Shown here in pieces: positions 6,571-14,526 of a DNA stretch of 16,680 nucleotides. Origin of the DNA: an uncultured Oscillospiraceae bacterium. GTDB lineage: Bacteria > Bacillota > Clostridia > Oscillospirales > Ruminococcaceae. The stretch covers positions 1-16,680 of the forward strand of contig CAJUSD010000053.1 in assembly GCA_910589145.1 (NCBI GenBank), read 5' to 3'. A model generated the notes under the pieces. The model did not search any database, was not told the origin of the DNA, and worked only from the letters and a program-made list of their open reading frames with translations. A program made the position numbers and the translations under genes. Each line of letters opens with the position of its first letter. The stretch's first letter is position 1.

Positions 6571-7673
6571 CAGTAACAACAGTCAAAGCAGTAATTGCCT
6601 TGGCGTCAGATAAACGAACCTGGAAAGGGGTCGGGATAATCCTGGCCGCGATAGTTACACCATTTCTGTTGACCGCGGCAGTGATCTGCTCCATGCTCTA
6701 CGGGACTGCCAAACACAACAACGCGGCAGTAGACCTCACATTCAACGGCGGTGTGATTCCTGTCAGTATGCCATCTGAGTACCGGGAGTACATCACAGAA
6801 ATGCGCTCCTGCTTTTCCTCTCTGGACAGGGCCATCTCGGAGGTGGAGTCGAAAATGGAAGACGGGGACAGCCTTGATTCGGTAAGGGTCAAGGCTGTCT
6901 TTTATGCCCTCTATTTTGGCTCTGACCATCTGCGGCTGCGCAATGCGGCAGCAAAGGAGTTTGTGGAGTGCTTTGTAGAATACGAGCAGCGGACACGGCT
7001 TGTCATAGAAACTGACGAAGACGGTGAAGAACATGAAATAGAGGAAATCTACACTGCTGCAGTTCCGATTACAGACTTGCCGACCATCTATGAAAATGTG
7101 GGCGAGTACGCGGGGCGGGAGGTGACAGGTGATGACAAAGCCAATATAACGGAAATTTATCTGCGAGTCGTGTATGACAATTTTGATGTCAGCGCGGATA
7201 TGTCCTTGGAGGGAGGCAACGGAACCCATGACCTGATCAAAGAAATGACAAAGGATTCGGATGTAGTCCCGTCGGCGGGAGGATTTGTCAGCCCGCTGGA
7301 AAACGGCTGGCGGGACAAGGTAACTTCGGAATTCGGATACCGCCAAAATCCAACAGGCGCAGGCAGCGAAGGACATACCGGTCTGGACATGGGAGTACCG
7401 CTGGGAACCAACGTCCGGGCAGTCAAAGATGGCAGGGTGCTGTTCGTGCGGTACAAGCAGACCGGCTATGGATACCATGTGGCAATTGACCACGGCGTCG
7501 GATTAGTGACAATGTACGCCCATTGCTCTGAAATTCTGGTGGCAGAAGGGCAGACGGTGAGCGCGGGAGAGGTGATTGCCCGAAGCGGCAGCACTGGGCG
7601 GAGTACTGGTCCGCACCTACATTTGGAGGTGATTCGGGACGGCATACCACAGAATCCCAGAAACTATTTGTGA
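6567..7673 (+). CDS. Membrane-anchored M23 family peptidoglycan endopeptidase
   Basis: A protein of 368 residues. A hydrophobic segment at about residues 20-42 (VGIILAAIVTPFLLTAAVIC) is probably an uncleaved anchor, placing the rest outside the membrane. The middle region (about 60-245) is not recognisable in detail. The C-terminal 115 residues are a complete LytM/M23 zinc metallopeptidase domain: SEFGYRQNP, then HTGLD (His270, Asp274), then YAH, then HLHLE (His350, His352), the four metal and catalytic residues of active members. It should cleave peptide cross-links of the cell wall to let the mating channel through, the job done by VirB1-type hydrolases. Its start overlaps the VirB4 stop by 4 bases, indicating translational coupling. 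Confidence 0.9.
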   Translation: MTVTTVKAVIALASDKRTWKGVGIILAAIVTPFLLTAAVICSMLYGTAKHNNAAVDLTFNGGVIPVSMPSEYREYITEMRSCFSSLDRAISEVESKMEDGDSLDSVRVKAVFYALYFGSDHLRLRNAAAKEFVECFVEYEQRTRLVIETDEDGEEHEIEEIYTAAVPITDLPTIYENVGEYAGREVTGDDKANITEIYLRVVYDNFDVSADMSLEGGNGTHDLIKEMTKDSDVVPSAGGFVSPLENGWRDKVTSEFGYRQNPTGAGSEGHTGLDMGVPLGTNVRAVKDGRVLFVRYKQTGYGYHVAIDHGVGLVTMYAHCSEILVAEGQTVSAGEVIARSGSTGRSTGPHLHLEVIRDGIPQNPRNYL

Positions 7674-7693
7674 AAAGGAATGGAGAACAGAGA

Positions 7694-7957
7694 ATGAAAA
7701 AAGTGGAAATCGTCCTCTCGTTCGGAGAGGAAAAGCTGGAAGCCCTGGAATATTCGCTGCGCAAGGAAAGAAGCAGCGTGCAGAAAAAGATGAATGAAGC
7801 TCTTCAAAATCTGTACGCACAGGCAGTACCGGAAGCGGTGCGGGAGTATTTGGACAGGAAGGATGCGCCTGCAAGGGAGCGTCCCCGGCGTCCACCCAGG
7901 CAGCGCGGTACAGAAAAACCTGCTTGTGCTGGCAGTAATGGAAGTGACGGCCCATGA
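7694..7957 (+). CDS. DUF6103-like small protein
   Basis: 87 residues starting MKKVEIVLSFGEEKLEALEY. The N-terminal 55 are a strand followed by helices (LSFGEEKLEALEYSLRKE, QKKMNEALQNLYAQAVP, REYLDRKD), followed by a basic Pro/Arg-rich tail. This matches my memory of the uncharacterised DUF6103 family found in Clostridia ICEs, always near the amidoligase gene. The pattern also has some resemblance to a ribbon-helix-helix unit. I chose ATG 7694 because GGAGAACAGAG lies just upstream; an earlier in-frame start at 7670 overlaps the M23 stop codon. The stop overlaps the next start as ATGA. Function is unknown. Confidence 0.65.
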   Translation: MKKVEIVLSFGEEKLEALEYSLRKERSSVQKKMNEALQNLYAQAVPEAVREYLDRKDAPARERPRRPPRQRGTEKPACAGSNGSDGP

Positions 7958-8964
7958 GGACCCAGCGGTTTGGAATAGAGATAGAGATGACCGGGATCAC
8001 CAGGGCGGAAGCCGCAAAGGTAATTGCCGGTTATTTTCATGGCCAGGCAGTATATGTTGGAGGGGCATATGATGCTTTTTCAGTCCGGGATGGCCAAAAC
8101 CGCCAGTGGAAGGTGGTCAGGGATTCCTCCATCCGTGTGGAATCCCCGGCAAGGCGGGTAAACCAACGGTATGCGGTGGAGCTGGTATCGCCCATCTGCC
8201 AGTACCAGGACATAGAGACTGTCCAGGAAATTGTGCGGAAACTGAGGATGGCGGGGGCAGTGGTCAACAGCTCCTGCGGAATCCATGTCCACGTGGACGC
8301 ATCCCCGCATACGGCGGTGACGATGCGGAATATTGTGAACATCATGGCCGCAAAGGAAGACCTGCTGTATAAGGCCCTTGATGTGCAGGTGTCCCGCGAA
8401 AGGTACTGTCAAAAGGCGGACACCAGTTTTCTGGATCAGCTGAACACCCGGCGTCCCAAATCTATGGAGGAACTGGAACGGATATGGTATGCGGGAAAAG
8501 GGAGCAGGTATGACCACTATGATGAATCGCGCTACAAAGCCCTTAATCTGCACAGTGTATTTTCCAAGGGGACGATAGAATTTCGCTTATTTAACGCCAC
8601 CCTTCACGCAGGGAAGGTCAAGGCATATATCCAGCTGTGCCTGGCGGTGAGCCACCAAGCATTGGTGCAGAAAAGGGCTTTGCGTATGAAAACCACATCC
8701 ACAAACGAAAAGTATACCTTCCGAACCTGGCTCCTGCGTCTGGGGCTGATAGGGAATGAGTTCAAAACAGCCCGCCAGCACCTGCTGTCAAACTTGGAAG
8801 GGAATATAGCGTGGAAAGACCCGGCGCAGGCGGAACAGCAGAAAAAGCGCTTGGCAGAAAAGGAGCTGCGGGAAAGGGCGGATGCCGGGCTGGCGGAAAT
8901 GCTCCGGGAATTTGAACCGGAGGAATCTGAAGAAAATGAAGTTGGATTTACCATCTCCATGTAA
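7954..8964 (+). CDS. Putative amidoligase of the glutamine-synthetase-like (COOH-NH2 ligase) fold
   Basis: A protein of 336 residues belonging to the putative amidoligase family (PF12224 type). FGIEIEMTG (residues 6-14) carries the paired Glu thought to bind metal. SCGIHVHVDAS (107-117, His111 and His113) and GTIEFRLFNATLH (about 208-220) are the other signature motifs. Such enzymes are predicted to use ATP to join a carboxylate to an amine, for example gamma-glutamyl or isopeptide bonds. The substrate is unknown. The next gene is a gamma-glutamylcyclotransferase-like enzyme, which could reverse or trim such a bond; comparative genomics has linked these two families before. The start overlaps the previous stop by 4 bases. 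The last 60 residues are a charged helical tail rich in Glu and Ala. Confidence 0.85.
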   Translation: MRTQRFGIEIEMTGITRAEAAKVIAGYFHGQAVYVGGAYDAFSVRDGQNRQWKVVRDSSIRVESPARRVNQRYAVELVSPICQYQDIETVQEIVRKLRMAGAVVNSSCGIHVHVDASPHTAVTMRNIVNIMAAKEDLLYKALDVQVSRERYCQKADTSFLDQLNTRRPKSMEELERIWYAGKGSRYDHYDESRYKALNLHSVFSKGTIEFRLFNATLHAGKVKAYIQLCLAVSHQALVQKRALRMKTTSTNEKYTFRTWLLRLGLIGNEFKTARQHLLSNLEGNIAWKDPAQAEQQKKRLAEKELRERADAGLAEMLREFEPEESEENEVGFTISM

Positions 8965-8984
8965 AAAAGAAAAGAGGGCTGAAA

Positions 8985-9503
8985 ATGAAAAATAGGCTGT
9001 ACGCAGCGTATGGGAGCAACCTGAACCTTCGGCAGATGGAGCATCGCTGCCCGGACGCCAAGCTGCGCGCCACAGGCTGGATAGAAAACTATGAGCTGCA
9101 GTTTAAGGGCAGGCCAGCCAGCGCGTTTGCGACCATAGCGCCCAAGGAGGGTTCCAGCGTGCCGGTTGCGCTGTGGGAAATAAGCTCAAGGGATGAACGC
9201 CTTTTGGATAGATATGAAGGATATCCAACCCACTATTTCAAGCAGGACATCCCAGTACAGGTTGAGGACAAAACAGTGGAGGCAATGGTATATGTCATGG
9301 ATATGAACATGGATTTTAATCTCCCATCCAAGGGGTATTACCAAACGGTGCTGGAAGGATATATGGACTGCGGTTTTGATGAAGAAACTCTTAACAGCGC
9401 GGTTATGAAAAGCGTCCGGCAGTATTTTGAGATGGACATTTGTGAACCGCAGGAAGAATATGAAATGGATTTGTTCGGGGCTGTGGACGGCCCGACGCTG
9501 TGA
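8985..9503 (+). CDS. Gamma-glutamylcyclotransferase (GGCT/AIG2-like) protein
   Basis: 172 residues. The N-terminal YAAYGSNLNLRQM contains the YGSN loop that binds the gamma-glutamyl group. The core continues with ELQFKGRPASAFATIAP, VALWEIS, and RLLDRYEGYPTHY, whose Glu is a candidate acid/base. VEAMVYVM and GYYQTVLEGYMDCGFD complete the family pattern, which is the AIG2-like branch. These enzymes release 5-oxoproline from gamma-glutamyl amines. After about residue 145 is a tail (FEMDICEPQEEYEMDLF) outside the domain. AGAGGG precedes the ATG, 20 bases after the amidoligase stop, so the two are probably made together. Whether it acts on a conjugate made by that ligase is inference. Confidence 0.87.
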   Translation: MKNRLYAAYGSNLNLRQMEHRCPDAKLRATGWIENYELQFKGRPASAFATIAPKEGSSVPVALWEISSRDERLLDRYEGYPTHYFKQDIPVQVEDKTVEAMVYVMDMNMDFNLPSKGYYQTVLEGYMDCGFDEETLNSAVMKSVRQYFEMDICEPQEEYEMDLFGAVDGPTL

Positions 9504-9517
9504 AGGGCGGGAGAAAA

Positions 9518-9901
9518 ATGAAAAGAGAAACGCTGAAAAAACGCCTGGGAAACAGATACCGGTTTGAGGAAAAGTTAAGTTTGGAGGAAGTGAAAGAAAT
9601 CCAGCGTCAGAATGTGAAGGGTTTTTGTGAATGTAATGTGTCGGTGCTGACAGCGGGATGCGTCAGGATAAGCGCGGTGCTGTATCGGTCTGGCGGCAGC
9701 CTGCGGCTGGGATACGACATTCTGGTAAGGGAAAGTCTGGATGCGTTGGAGTGGATTTGCTATGACAACCCGAATGACGAAGTGAGCTTGGAGGAAGACA
9801 GGATGCTGGCCGTTCTTGACCGGGTGGTAAGGGAAAACGGCCTCTCCTATACGGAGAGCAGTTTCCGGCGGCTGAAGGGAAAAAGCCGCAAGCCCGTATG
9901 A
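9518..9901 (+). CDS. Conserved hypothetical protein of Clostridia ICEs (DUF6329-like)
   Basis: 127 residues, soluble, with no membrane segment. Features are a RYRFEEKLSLEEVKEIQRQN helix, a C-x-C pair in GFCECNVSVL, a strand-rich centre (RISAVLYRSGGSLRLGYDILVRE), and an end GLSYTESSFRRLKGK. The pattern resembles my memory of DUF6329, uncharacterised proteins in the same ICE neighbourhood; the assignment is tentative. I chose ATG 9518 because GGCGGGAG is placed well ahead of it. An earlier GTG at 9500 overlaps the previous stop and has no better site. It closes the accessory gene run before the non-coding region. Function unknown. Confidence 0.6.
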   Translation: MKRETLKKRLGNRYRFEEKLSLEEVKEIQRQNVKGFCECNVSVLTAGCVRISAVLYRSGGSLRLGYDILVRESLDALEWICYDNPNDEVSLEEDRMLAVLDRVVRENGLSYTESSFRRLKGKSRKPV

Positions 9902-10262
9902 GCAGGCTGTTGGGCCGTGTTGGAGTTTTCCAGGCAGGATGCGCAGAACAACCCAGGCAATGGAAAGCGCCCCCGTTTGAGGGCGTTTTGGGGGAACGTT
10001 GAGGTTCCCGCTTTTAGGAGGGCTGGGTGGAAACCGGGAGGTTATTCCGAAGCAGGATAAAGTGCGGGGGTCACACGGCCCCCTCGCACAGCTCACACCG
10101 CCCCGCAATGCGGGTCGGGGGACGTTCTTCGCGGGGGTCACTTTCCCCTGCCTGGGATCAGGCTGGGGATGACAAGGAGAGATTTTCCCCATAACAATGG
10201 GGATTTTCAGGGGATCAGGATGGGGGTCAAGGCCCATTTCAGACGATTGGAGGAATATTTCA
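9902..10262. other. Candidate origin of transfer (oriT): non-coding, hairpin-rich region ahead of the relaxase genes
   Basis: The only stretch over 300 bases without a gene. It is GC-rich with G runs, and packed with inverted repeats: GGGAAC/GTTCCC (9992-10009); GTGC-GGGGG paired with CCCCC-(TC)-GCAC (10062-10089); CCCGC/GCGGG (10102-10114); CCCC-T-GCCTG/CAGGC-T-GGGG (10145-10168); CCCCAT/ATGGGG (10187-10202). The 11-base direct repeat GCGGGGGTCAC occurs at 10064-10074 and 10131-10141, and its core GGGGGTCA again at 10222-10229. It lies just upstream of a ribbon-helix-helix accessory gene and a relaxase, the usual place for oriT. I see no known nick sequence, so the nick site cannot be placed. 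Confidence 0.55.
9968..9989 (+). terminator. Weak candidate terminator after the DUF6329-like gene
   Basis: CGCCC (9968-9972) pairs with GGGCG (9981-9985), followed by four T. The stem is short and the T run brief, so termination may be partial. The hairpin could equally be part of the transfer-origin structure that follows. It lies 66 bases after the stop codon of the preceding gene. Confidence 0.4.
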
Positions 10263-10670
10263 ATGCCAAGAGAAAAAGTAAAGTTTGCGCTGCGGATTTC
10301 GCCGGAAACCCAGCAGCTTGTGAAAGATTTATATCCGCGTGACAACTGCCAGAGCCAAAATGAATTTATTGAAAAGGCAATCCGTTTTTATGCTGGACAC
10401 GTTTCTGCCAAAGACAGCGCAGATTTTCTGCCGCCGGTTTTTGCGGCTACGCTGAAAGGAATTGTGCAGGATTCCGAAAACCGTACTGCCCGCCTGCTGT
10501 TCAAGCTGGCGGTGGAGGTGTCGATTATGATGAATGTCCTGGCCTCGGAGCTGGAGATCAACGAATCCGATCTGGAAAAGCTGAGAAACAGATGTGTCCG
10601 GGAAGTTAAGAGGACCAACGGAAACATCACGTTCCGGGAAGCGATGAGATACCAGAAGGGAGTGGACTAA
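10263..10670 (+). CDS. Ribbon-helix-helix relaxosome accessory protein (MobC-like role)
   Basis: 135 residues. The N-terminal 45 (KVKFALRISPETQQLVKDLYP then SQNEFIEKAIRFYAGHV) form a ribbon-helix-helix DNA-binding domain. The rest is helical, with TARLLFKLAVEVSIMMNVLA and a final basic REVKRTNGNITFREAMRY. Small proteins like this precede the relaxase in many Clostridia ICEs and are expected to bind the transfer origin and help the relaxase nick it. TTGGAGGAA precedes the ATG at good spacing; longer in-frame starts run into the hairpin region. The relaxase begins 3 bases after its stop, so the two are coupled. The repeated GGGGGTCA motif upstream is a possible binding site, which is inference. 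Confidence 0.75.
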   Translation: MPREKVKFALRISPETQQLVKDLYPRDNCQSQNEFIEKAIRFYAGHVSAKDSADFLPPVFAATLKGIVQDSENRTARLLFKLAVEVSIMMNVLASELEINESDLEKLRNRCVREVKRTNGNITFREAMRYQKGVD

Positions 10671-10673
10671 CGG

Positions 10674-11810
10674 ATGCCGCGTCTGATTTTTAAGTGTCCC
10701 TACATCAAGGGTGGCGCAAAGCGTGCCGCTCATCTGAAAAACTATGTTGGATACATTGCTACAAGAGAAGGTGTGGAGCTGATAAAGGATTCTGAAAACG
10801 TCCAACTGAAAGGAAAATATGTCAGCTACATGGCGAACCGCCCTCACTCTCATGGGCTGTTTTCCGGTTCGGATAAACCACTGGTGCTTTCTCAAATTGT
10901 GAAAGAAGTGTCGGAGCATCCAGGAAATGTGTGGATGCCGATCATCTCCCTGAAACGGGAAGATGCGGCCCGTCTCGGTTATGATAGCGCGGAAAGCTGG
11001 AAAGCCCTACTCAACTCCTACACGATGGAGATGGCGCGGCACATGAAAATCCCCTGGGAACAGTTCCGATGGTACGCCGCTTTTCACGACGAAAAGGATC
11101 ACCCACACGTCCATATGGTTTGTTACAGCAAAGACCCGTCCAAAGGGTTCCTTAGCAAACAAGGGATAGCAAAAATAAAGTCAGACCTTGCAGGCCGAAT
11201 TTTCCGCCAGGAACTGACTGAAATTTATTCCCGGCAGACCCAGCGGAGGGATGGGGTGGCAATGGCTGCCAAGGAGAAATTAGAGAAACTGATTCGCCAG
11301 ATGCAGATGGGAGCGTTTCAAAATGACAGAATCGCTCCATTGATGGAGCAGCTCTCCCGGCAGCTCAAAGAAACAACCGGTAAAAAGCAGTATGGCTATT
11401 TCAAAGCCCCGCTGAAAAAACTGGTGGATGAAATTGTTGACGAGTTGGAAAAGGAGCCTTGTGTGTCACAGGCATACAGTTTATGGTACGACCTACGGGA
11501 AGAAGTGCTGAAAACGTATAAAGATGATATGCCGCCGCGTCTTCCCCTGTCTCAGCAAAAGGAGTTCAGGAGAATCAAAAATATTGTGGTTCATCAGGCA
11601 GTGAAATTGGGAGAGCCACATTTTGAAAATACAGATGTAGATATGCTAAAACTGGCATCTGGAGTAACCCACCTGCTGCGGCAGGTGGGGAATCTCTTTC
11701 AGGAGCAGATGCCTCCCCTTCCTCCTGAGATGGCGCAGACGCTGGTTGACCACAAGCTGCGAAGGAAGATTCAGGAGAAGAAGGAAGCATTGGGACACAA
11801 AATGGAATAG
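10674..11810 (+). CDS. Relaxase, MobP3-like family
   Basis: 378 residues. The beginning, PRLIFKCPYIKGG followed by HLKNYVGYIATREGVE, is typical of the MobP3-type relaxases of Clostridia ICEs. Tyr24 and Tyr27 are candidates for the nucleophile that becomes covalently linked to the nicked strand. The metal-binding triad is visible as FHDEKDHPHVHMV (His138, with His143, His145 and His147). The C-terminal half (from about 195) is helical and basic, without a helicase or primase domain. It should nick the transfer origin and pilot the strand into the recipient. The gene follows the accessory protein by 3 bases. Base composition from here on is lower in G+C than the genes at 4000-9900, suggesting the mobilization genes have a different history. 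Confidence 0.88.
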   Translation: MPRLIFKCPYIKGGAKRAAHLKNYVGYIATREGVELIKDSENVQLKGKYVSYMANRPHSHGLFSGSDKPLVLSQIVKEVSEHPGNVWMPIISLKREDAARLGYDSAESWKALLNSYTMEMARHMKIPWEQFRWYAAFHDEKDHPHVHMVCYSKDPSKGFLSKQGIAKIKSDLAGRIFRQELTEIYSRQTQRRDGVAMAAKEKLEKLIRQMQMGAFQNDRIAPLMEQLSRQLKETTGKKQYGYFKAPLKKLVDEIVDELEKEPCVSQAYSLWYDLREEVLKTYKDDMPPRLPLSQQKEFRRIKNIVVHQAVKLGEPHFENTDVDMLKLASGVTHLLRQVGNLFQEQMPPLPPEMAQTLVDHKLRRKIQEKKEALGHKME

Positions 11811-11823
11811 GGAAGGAGTTTTT

Positions 11824-12750
11824 ATGGGCGGATTTTTCTACGGAAAATACAGCAAAGAACAAGTGGAACAGGCCAACCAGGTTGACTTGGAACAACTGCT
11901 CTGCCGCAATGGTGAGCAGCTTATTCGCTCTGGCAGAGATAAAAGGTTAGCATCTGACCACAGCGTCACCATTCGGGGAAACAGATGGTACGATCACGCC
12001 ACCGGGGAAGGCGGTTTTTCTTTGAGATTTGTTCGTAGACACTATGGGCTTTCTTTCGGAGATGCTATGCAGATGCTGACCGAAGAAAATGGGCAGTCTC
12101 CCCTTCCATACATACACGATAAGCCAAAAGAACCGGCAAAAGAATTTGTTTTGCCACCCGCCAATGATTCCATGCGGCGGATGTATGGATATTTGGTGGG
12201 GTATAGGAAAATCGATCCAGATGTGCTTTCAGCGTTTGTAAAGAAGAAACTGATCTACGAAGATAAACCTTATCACAATGCTGTTTTTGTTGGATTGGAT
12301 GAGAACGGCGTTCCCCGTCACGCCCACAAACGAAGTACCGTCAGCATGGGGAAACAATTCCGTTTGAATGTCGAGGGGAGTAATCCGGCATACAGTTTTC
12401 ACTGGGATGGAATCAACAGGAGTCTCTATGTTTTTGAGGCTCCTGTTGATCTTTTATCGTATATTTCGCTGAACCTGGAAGGTTGGCAGCAAAACAGTTA
12501 TGTTTCCCTCTGCGGGGTTGGCAGTCAGGCGATGCTCAAACAACTGGAGCTGCACCCGGAGTTGCAGGAGGTTTTTCTCTGCTTGGACAATGACCAGGCG
12601 GGACAGACGGCTTCGGAACGGTTAGCTGCGCAATTGGAGAAGATGAGAAAGACGATTTATAGGTTGGTGCCACAAATGAAAGATTGGAGCGACGATCTCA
12701 GAGAAGAAATTTCAGTGCAACAGGAAGGAGGTTTATCTCTTGGATTTTAA
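11824..12750 (+). CDS. Toprim-domain protein with DUF3991-like N-terminus
   Basis: 308 residues. The N-terminal half contains HSVTIRGNRWYDHATGEGG and FSLRFVRRHYGLSFGDAMQML, typical of the DUF3991/zinc-free primase-like module found with Toprim domains in mobile elements. The Toprim half has the conserved Glu in YVFEAPVDLLSY (Glu205) and the acidic pair in LCLDNDQAG (Asp255 and Asp257), the metal-binding residues shared by primases and topoisomerases. No helicase motifs and no zinc-binding cysteines are seen. It may prime the complementary strand after transfer or otherwise process element DNA; this is inferred from the fold. ATG 11824 is preceded by GGAAGGAG. The end overlaps the VirD4 gene by 11 bases. 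Confidence 0.8.
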   Translation: MGGFFYGKYSKEQVEQANQVDLEQLLCRNGEQLIRSGRDKRLASDHSVTIRGNRWYDHATGEGGFSLRFVRRHYGLSFGDAMQMLTEENGQSPLPYIHDKPKEPAKEFVLPPANDSMRRMYGYLVGYRKIDPDVLSAFVKKKLIYEDKPYHNAVFVGLDENGVPRHAHKRSTVSMGKQFRLNVEGSNPAYSFHWDGINRSLYVFEAPVDLLSYISLNLEGWQQNSYVSLCGVGSQAMLKQLELHPELQEVFLCLDNDQAGQTASERLAAQLEKMRKTIYRLVPQMKDWSDDLREEISVQQEGGLSLGF

Positions 12751-14512
12751 TGTTGAACAGATATGGCCGCTGCTTTTAGCAGCGATTTTAGTAGTAATCG
12801 TATTTGGAGCTATCGCCATCTTTTCTGACAGCGCCAATCTCAACGGGATAAAAAGCAAGCAGGTTGGAGATGGGCAGCATGGGACAGCGAGATGGGCGAC
12901 GGATAAAGAGATACAGGAAGCGTTTCTGCATATTCCTTTCACACCGAATTTATGGCGGCAGGGAAAACATCTGCCGGAAAAACAGGGGTTAGTGGTCGGC
13001 TCCATCCCCCGAAAGAAAAGAACGACAGCTTTAATTGATACTGGGGATGTCCATTGTTTGATGATAGGGGCTTCCGGCGTCGGAAAGACAGCATTCTATC
13101 TATATCCAAATCTCGAATATGCCTTTGCGTCTGGGGTTAGTCTCCTTGCTACTGATACCAAGGGGGACGTGGTACGAAATTATGGAACCAAAAAGTATGG
13201 CTATCAAGTGGCGGTAATTGACCTGCGCAATCCAACGAGAAGCAATGGTTTTAATATGCTTTCTCTCATTTCCAAGTATGCAGATCTGTACCAGAAAGAC
13301 CCAACTGATCTTCGCTCAAAAGCAAAAATGGAAAAGTATGCGAAAATCTGTGCCAAGACAATCATCCAGGCTGGGGGAAGCGGGGACTATGGACAAAATT
13401 CCTATTTTTATGATTCTGCTGAGGGATTATTGGCAGCTACAATTATGTTAGTAGCTGAGTTTTGTTCATCTGAGGAACGGCATATTGTGTCAGTATACAA
13501 ACTGATACAGGAGCTCCTAGCCCCCAGCAGGACAAAGGGAAAGAACCAGTTCCAACTGCTTATGCAGAAACTGCCGCCTGAACACAAGGCCCGCTGGATG
13601 GCGGGAGCGGCTCTGAATACAGGGGAACAGGCAATGATGAGTGTTCTCTCAACAGCTATGAGCAGGCTCAATGCCTTTTTGGACACCGAATTGGAGCAGC
13701 TCATTTGTTTTGACAGTGCCGTTGATGCAGAACAATTTGTTGCACAGAAAACCGCTCTGTTTATTACCATGCCGGAGGAGGACCCAACTGCTTATTTTTT
13801 AGTCAGTCTCATAATCCAGCAGCTGTACAGGGAGCTGATGACTGTGGCGGATGAGCATGGAGGAAAATTGCCAAGAAGATGCGTTTTTTACTGTGATGAA
13901 CTCGGAACGATCCCTAAAATTGAGGGAATAGAGATGATGTTTTCTGCCGCGAGATCAAGAGGGTTAATGATAGTTGCAATTGTGCAGGGACTGATACAGT
14001 TGGAGCGAAACTACGGCAAAGAAGGAGCGCAGATTATACGGGACAACTGTCAACTGACCATCTTTGGAGGATTCGCGCCGGGAAGTGAAAAGGCCAATGC
14101 CCTCTCCGCTGACATGGGAGAGCAAACAGTTCTCTCTAGTTCGGTGAGCAGGGGTAAGGACAGCAATTCCCGCAGCCTCCAGATGATGGGCCGCAGGCTG
14201 ATGACACCAGATGAGTTAAAGGCCATGCCCAGAGGCAGCTTCATTACGATGAAAACCGGGATGCACCCAATGAAGACCAGGTTCCAGTTATTCCTGAAAT
14301 GGGGTATCACTTTTGGAGAAGCATATCAACTGGAAGAACACACAGCCCGAAAGGTAGAATATGCTATTAAGGAAGATTTGATTGCGGCTATTTTTGAGAA
14401 ATATCCTCCTCAAAAGCCGGAAATCGAACAGGAGCCTCCCTCGTCTAGCAGGGAGGCTGTATCAAAACGATTGGATGGACATGGAAATCCTCATAGCCCG
14501 CGGACAGACTGA
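12740..14512 (+). CDS. VirD4-like type IV coupling protein (TraG/TraD family ATPase)
   Basis: 590 residues. One N-terminal membrane helix (PLLLAAILVVIVFGAIAIF, residues 10-28) anchors a cytoplasmic ATPase. Walker A is GASGVGKT (residues 110-117), followed by LLATDTKGDVV. Walker B is CVFYCDELGTIP (about residues 381-392), followed by ARSRGLMIVAIVQGLIQLE and IIRDNCQLTIFGGFAPGSE. This is the VirD4 type that delivers the relaxase-DNA complex to the channel. The start is TTG, supported by AAGGAGGT (12724-12731) 8 bases upstream. The last 40 residues are Pro/Ser-rich and encode a 9-base-pair hairpin. It is the last + strand gene; the next gene is convergent, with 14 bases between the stops. Confidence 0.93.
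   Translation: MDFNVEQIWPLLLAAILVVIVFGAIAIFSDSANLNGIKSKQVGDGQHGTARWATDKEIQEAFLHIPFTPNLWRQGKHLPEKQGLVVGSIPRKKRTTALIDTGDVHCLMIGASGVGKTAFYLYPNLEYAFASGVSLLATDTKGDVVRNYGTKKYGYQVAVIDLRNPTRSNGFNMLSLISKYADLYQKDPTDLRSKAKMEKYAKICAKTIIQAGGSGDYGQNSYFYDSAEGLLAATIMLVAEFCSSEERHIVSVYKLIQELLAPSRTKGKNQFQLLMQKLPPEHKARWMAGAALNTGEQAMMSVLSTAMSRLNAFLDTELEQLICFDSAVDAEQFVAQKTALFITMPEEDPTAYFLVSLIIQQLYRELMTVADEHGGKLPRRCVFYCDELGTIPKIEGIEMMFSAARSRGLMIVAIVQGLIQLERNYGKEGAQIIRDNCQLTIFGGFAPGSEKANALSADMGEQTVLSSSVSRGKDSNSRSLQMMGRRLMTPDELKAMPRGSFITMKTGMHPMKTRFQLFLKWGITFGEAYQLEEHTARKVEYAIKEDLIAAIFEKYPPQKPEIEQEPPSSSREAVSKRLDGHGNPHSPRTD
14433..14458. repeat. Perfect 9-base inverted repeat at the 3' end of the VirD4 gene
   Basis: AGCCTCCCT (14433-14441) and AGGGAGGCT (14450-14458) flank an 8-base loop. 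It lies inside the coding sequence, 54 bases before the stop and near the convergent gene end. There is no T run on either strand, so a classical terminator is not supported. It might still slow RNA polymerase or protect the 3' end of either convergent transcript. Confidence 0.55.
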
Positions 14513-14526
14513 ACAAACAGCATAAA

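Noticed and set aside
6606..7493. 295-codon open frame on the - strand opposite the M23 peptidase
   Set aside because: It has no family features, is Cys- and His-rich in an irregular way, and lies opposite a gene with complete catalytic motifs; it is a shadow of that coding sequence.
9990..10230. Repeated short G-rich motifs considered as a CRISPR array
   Set aside because: Repeats are 8 to 11 bases, irregularly spaced and few; there are no regular spacers and no cas genes. A transfer origin explains them better.
9575..10345. 256-codon open frame on the - strand across the non-coding region
   Set aside because: It spans two unrelated + strand genes and the hairpin region, is Pro/Arg-rich low-complexity sequence, and has no recognisable domain.
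14513..14526. Precursor peptide gene between VirD4 and the radical SAM gene
   Set aside because: The gap is only 14 bases, and I found no short frame with a ribosome binding site near the operon within the window.
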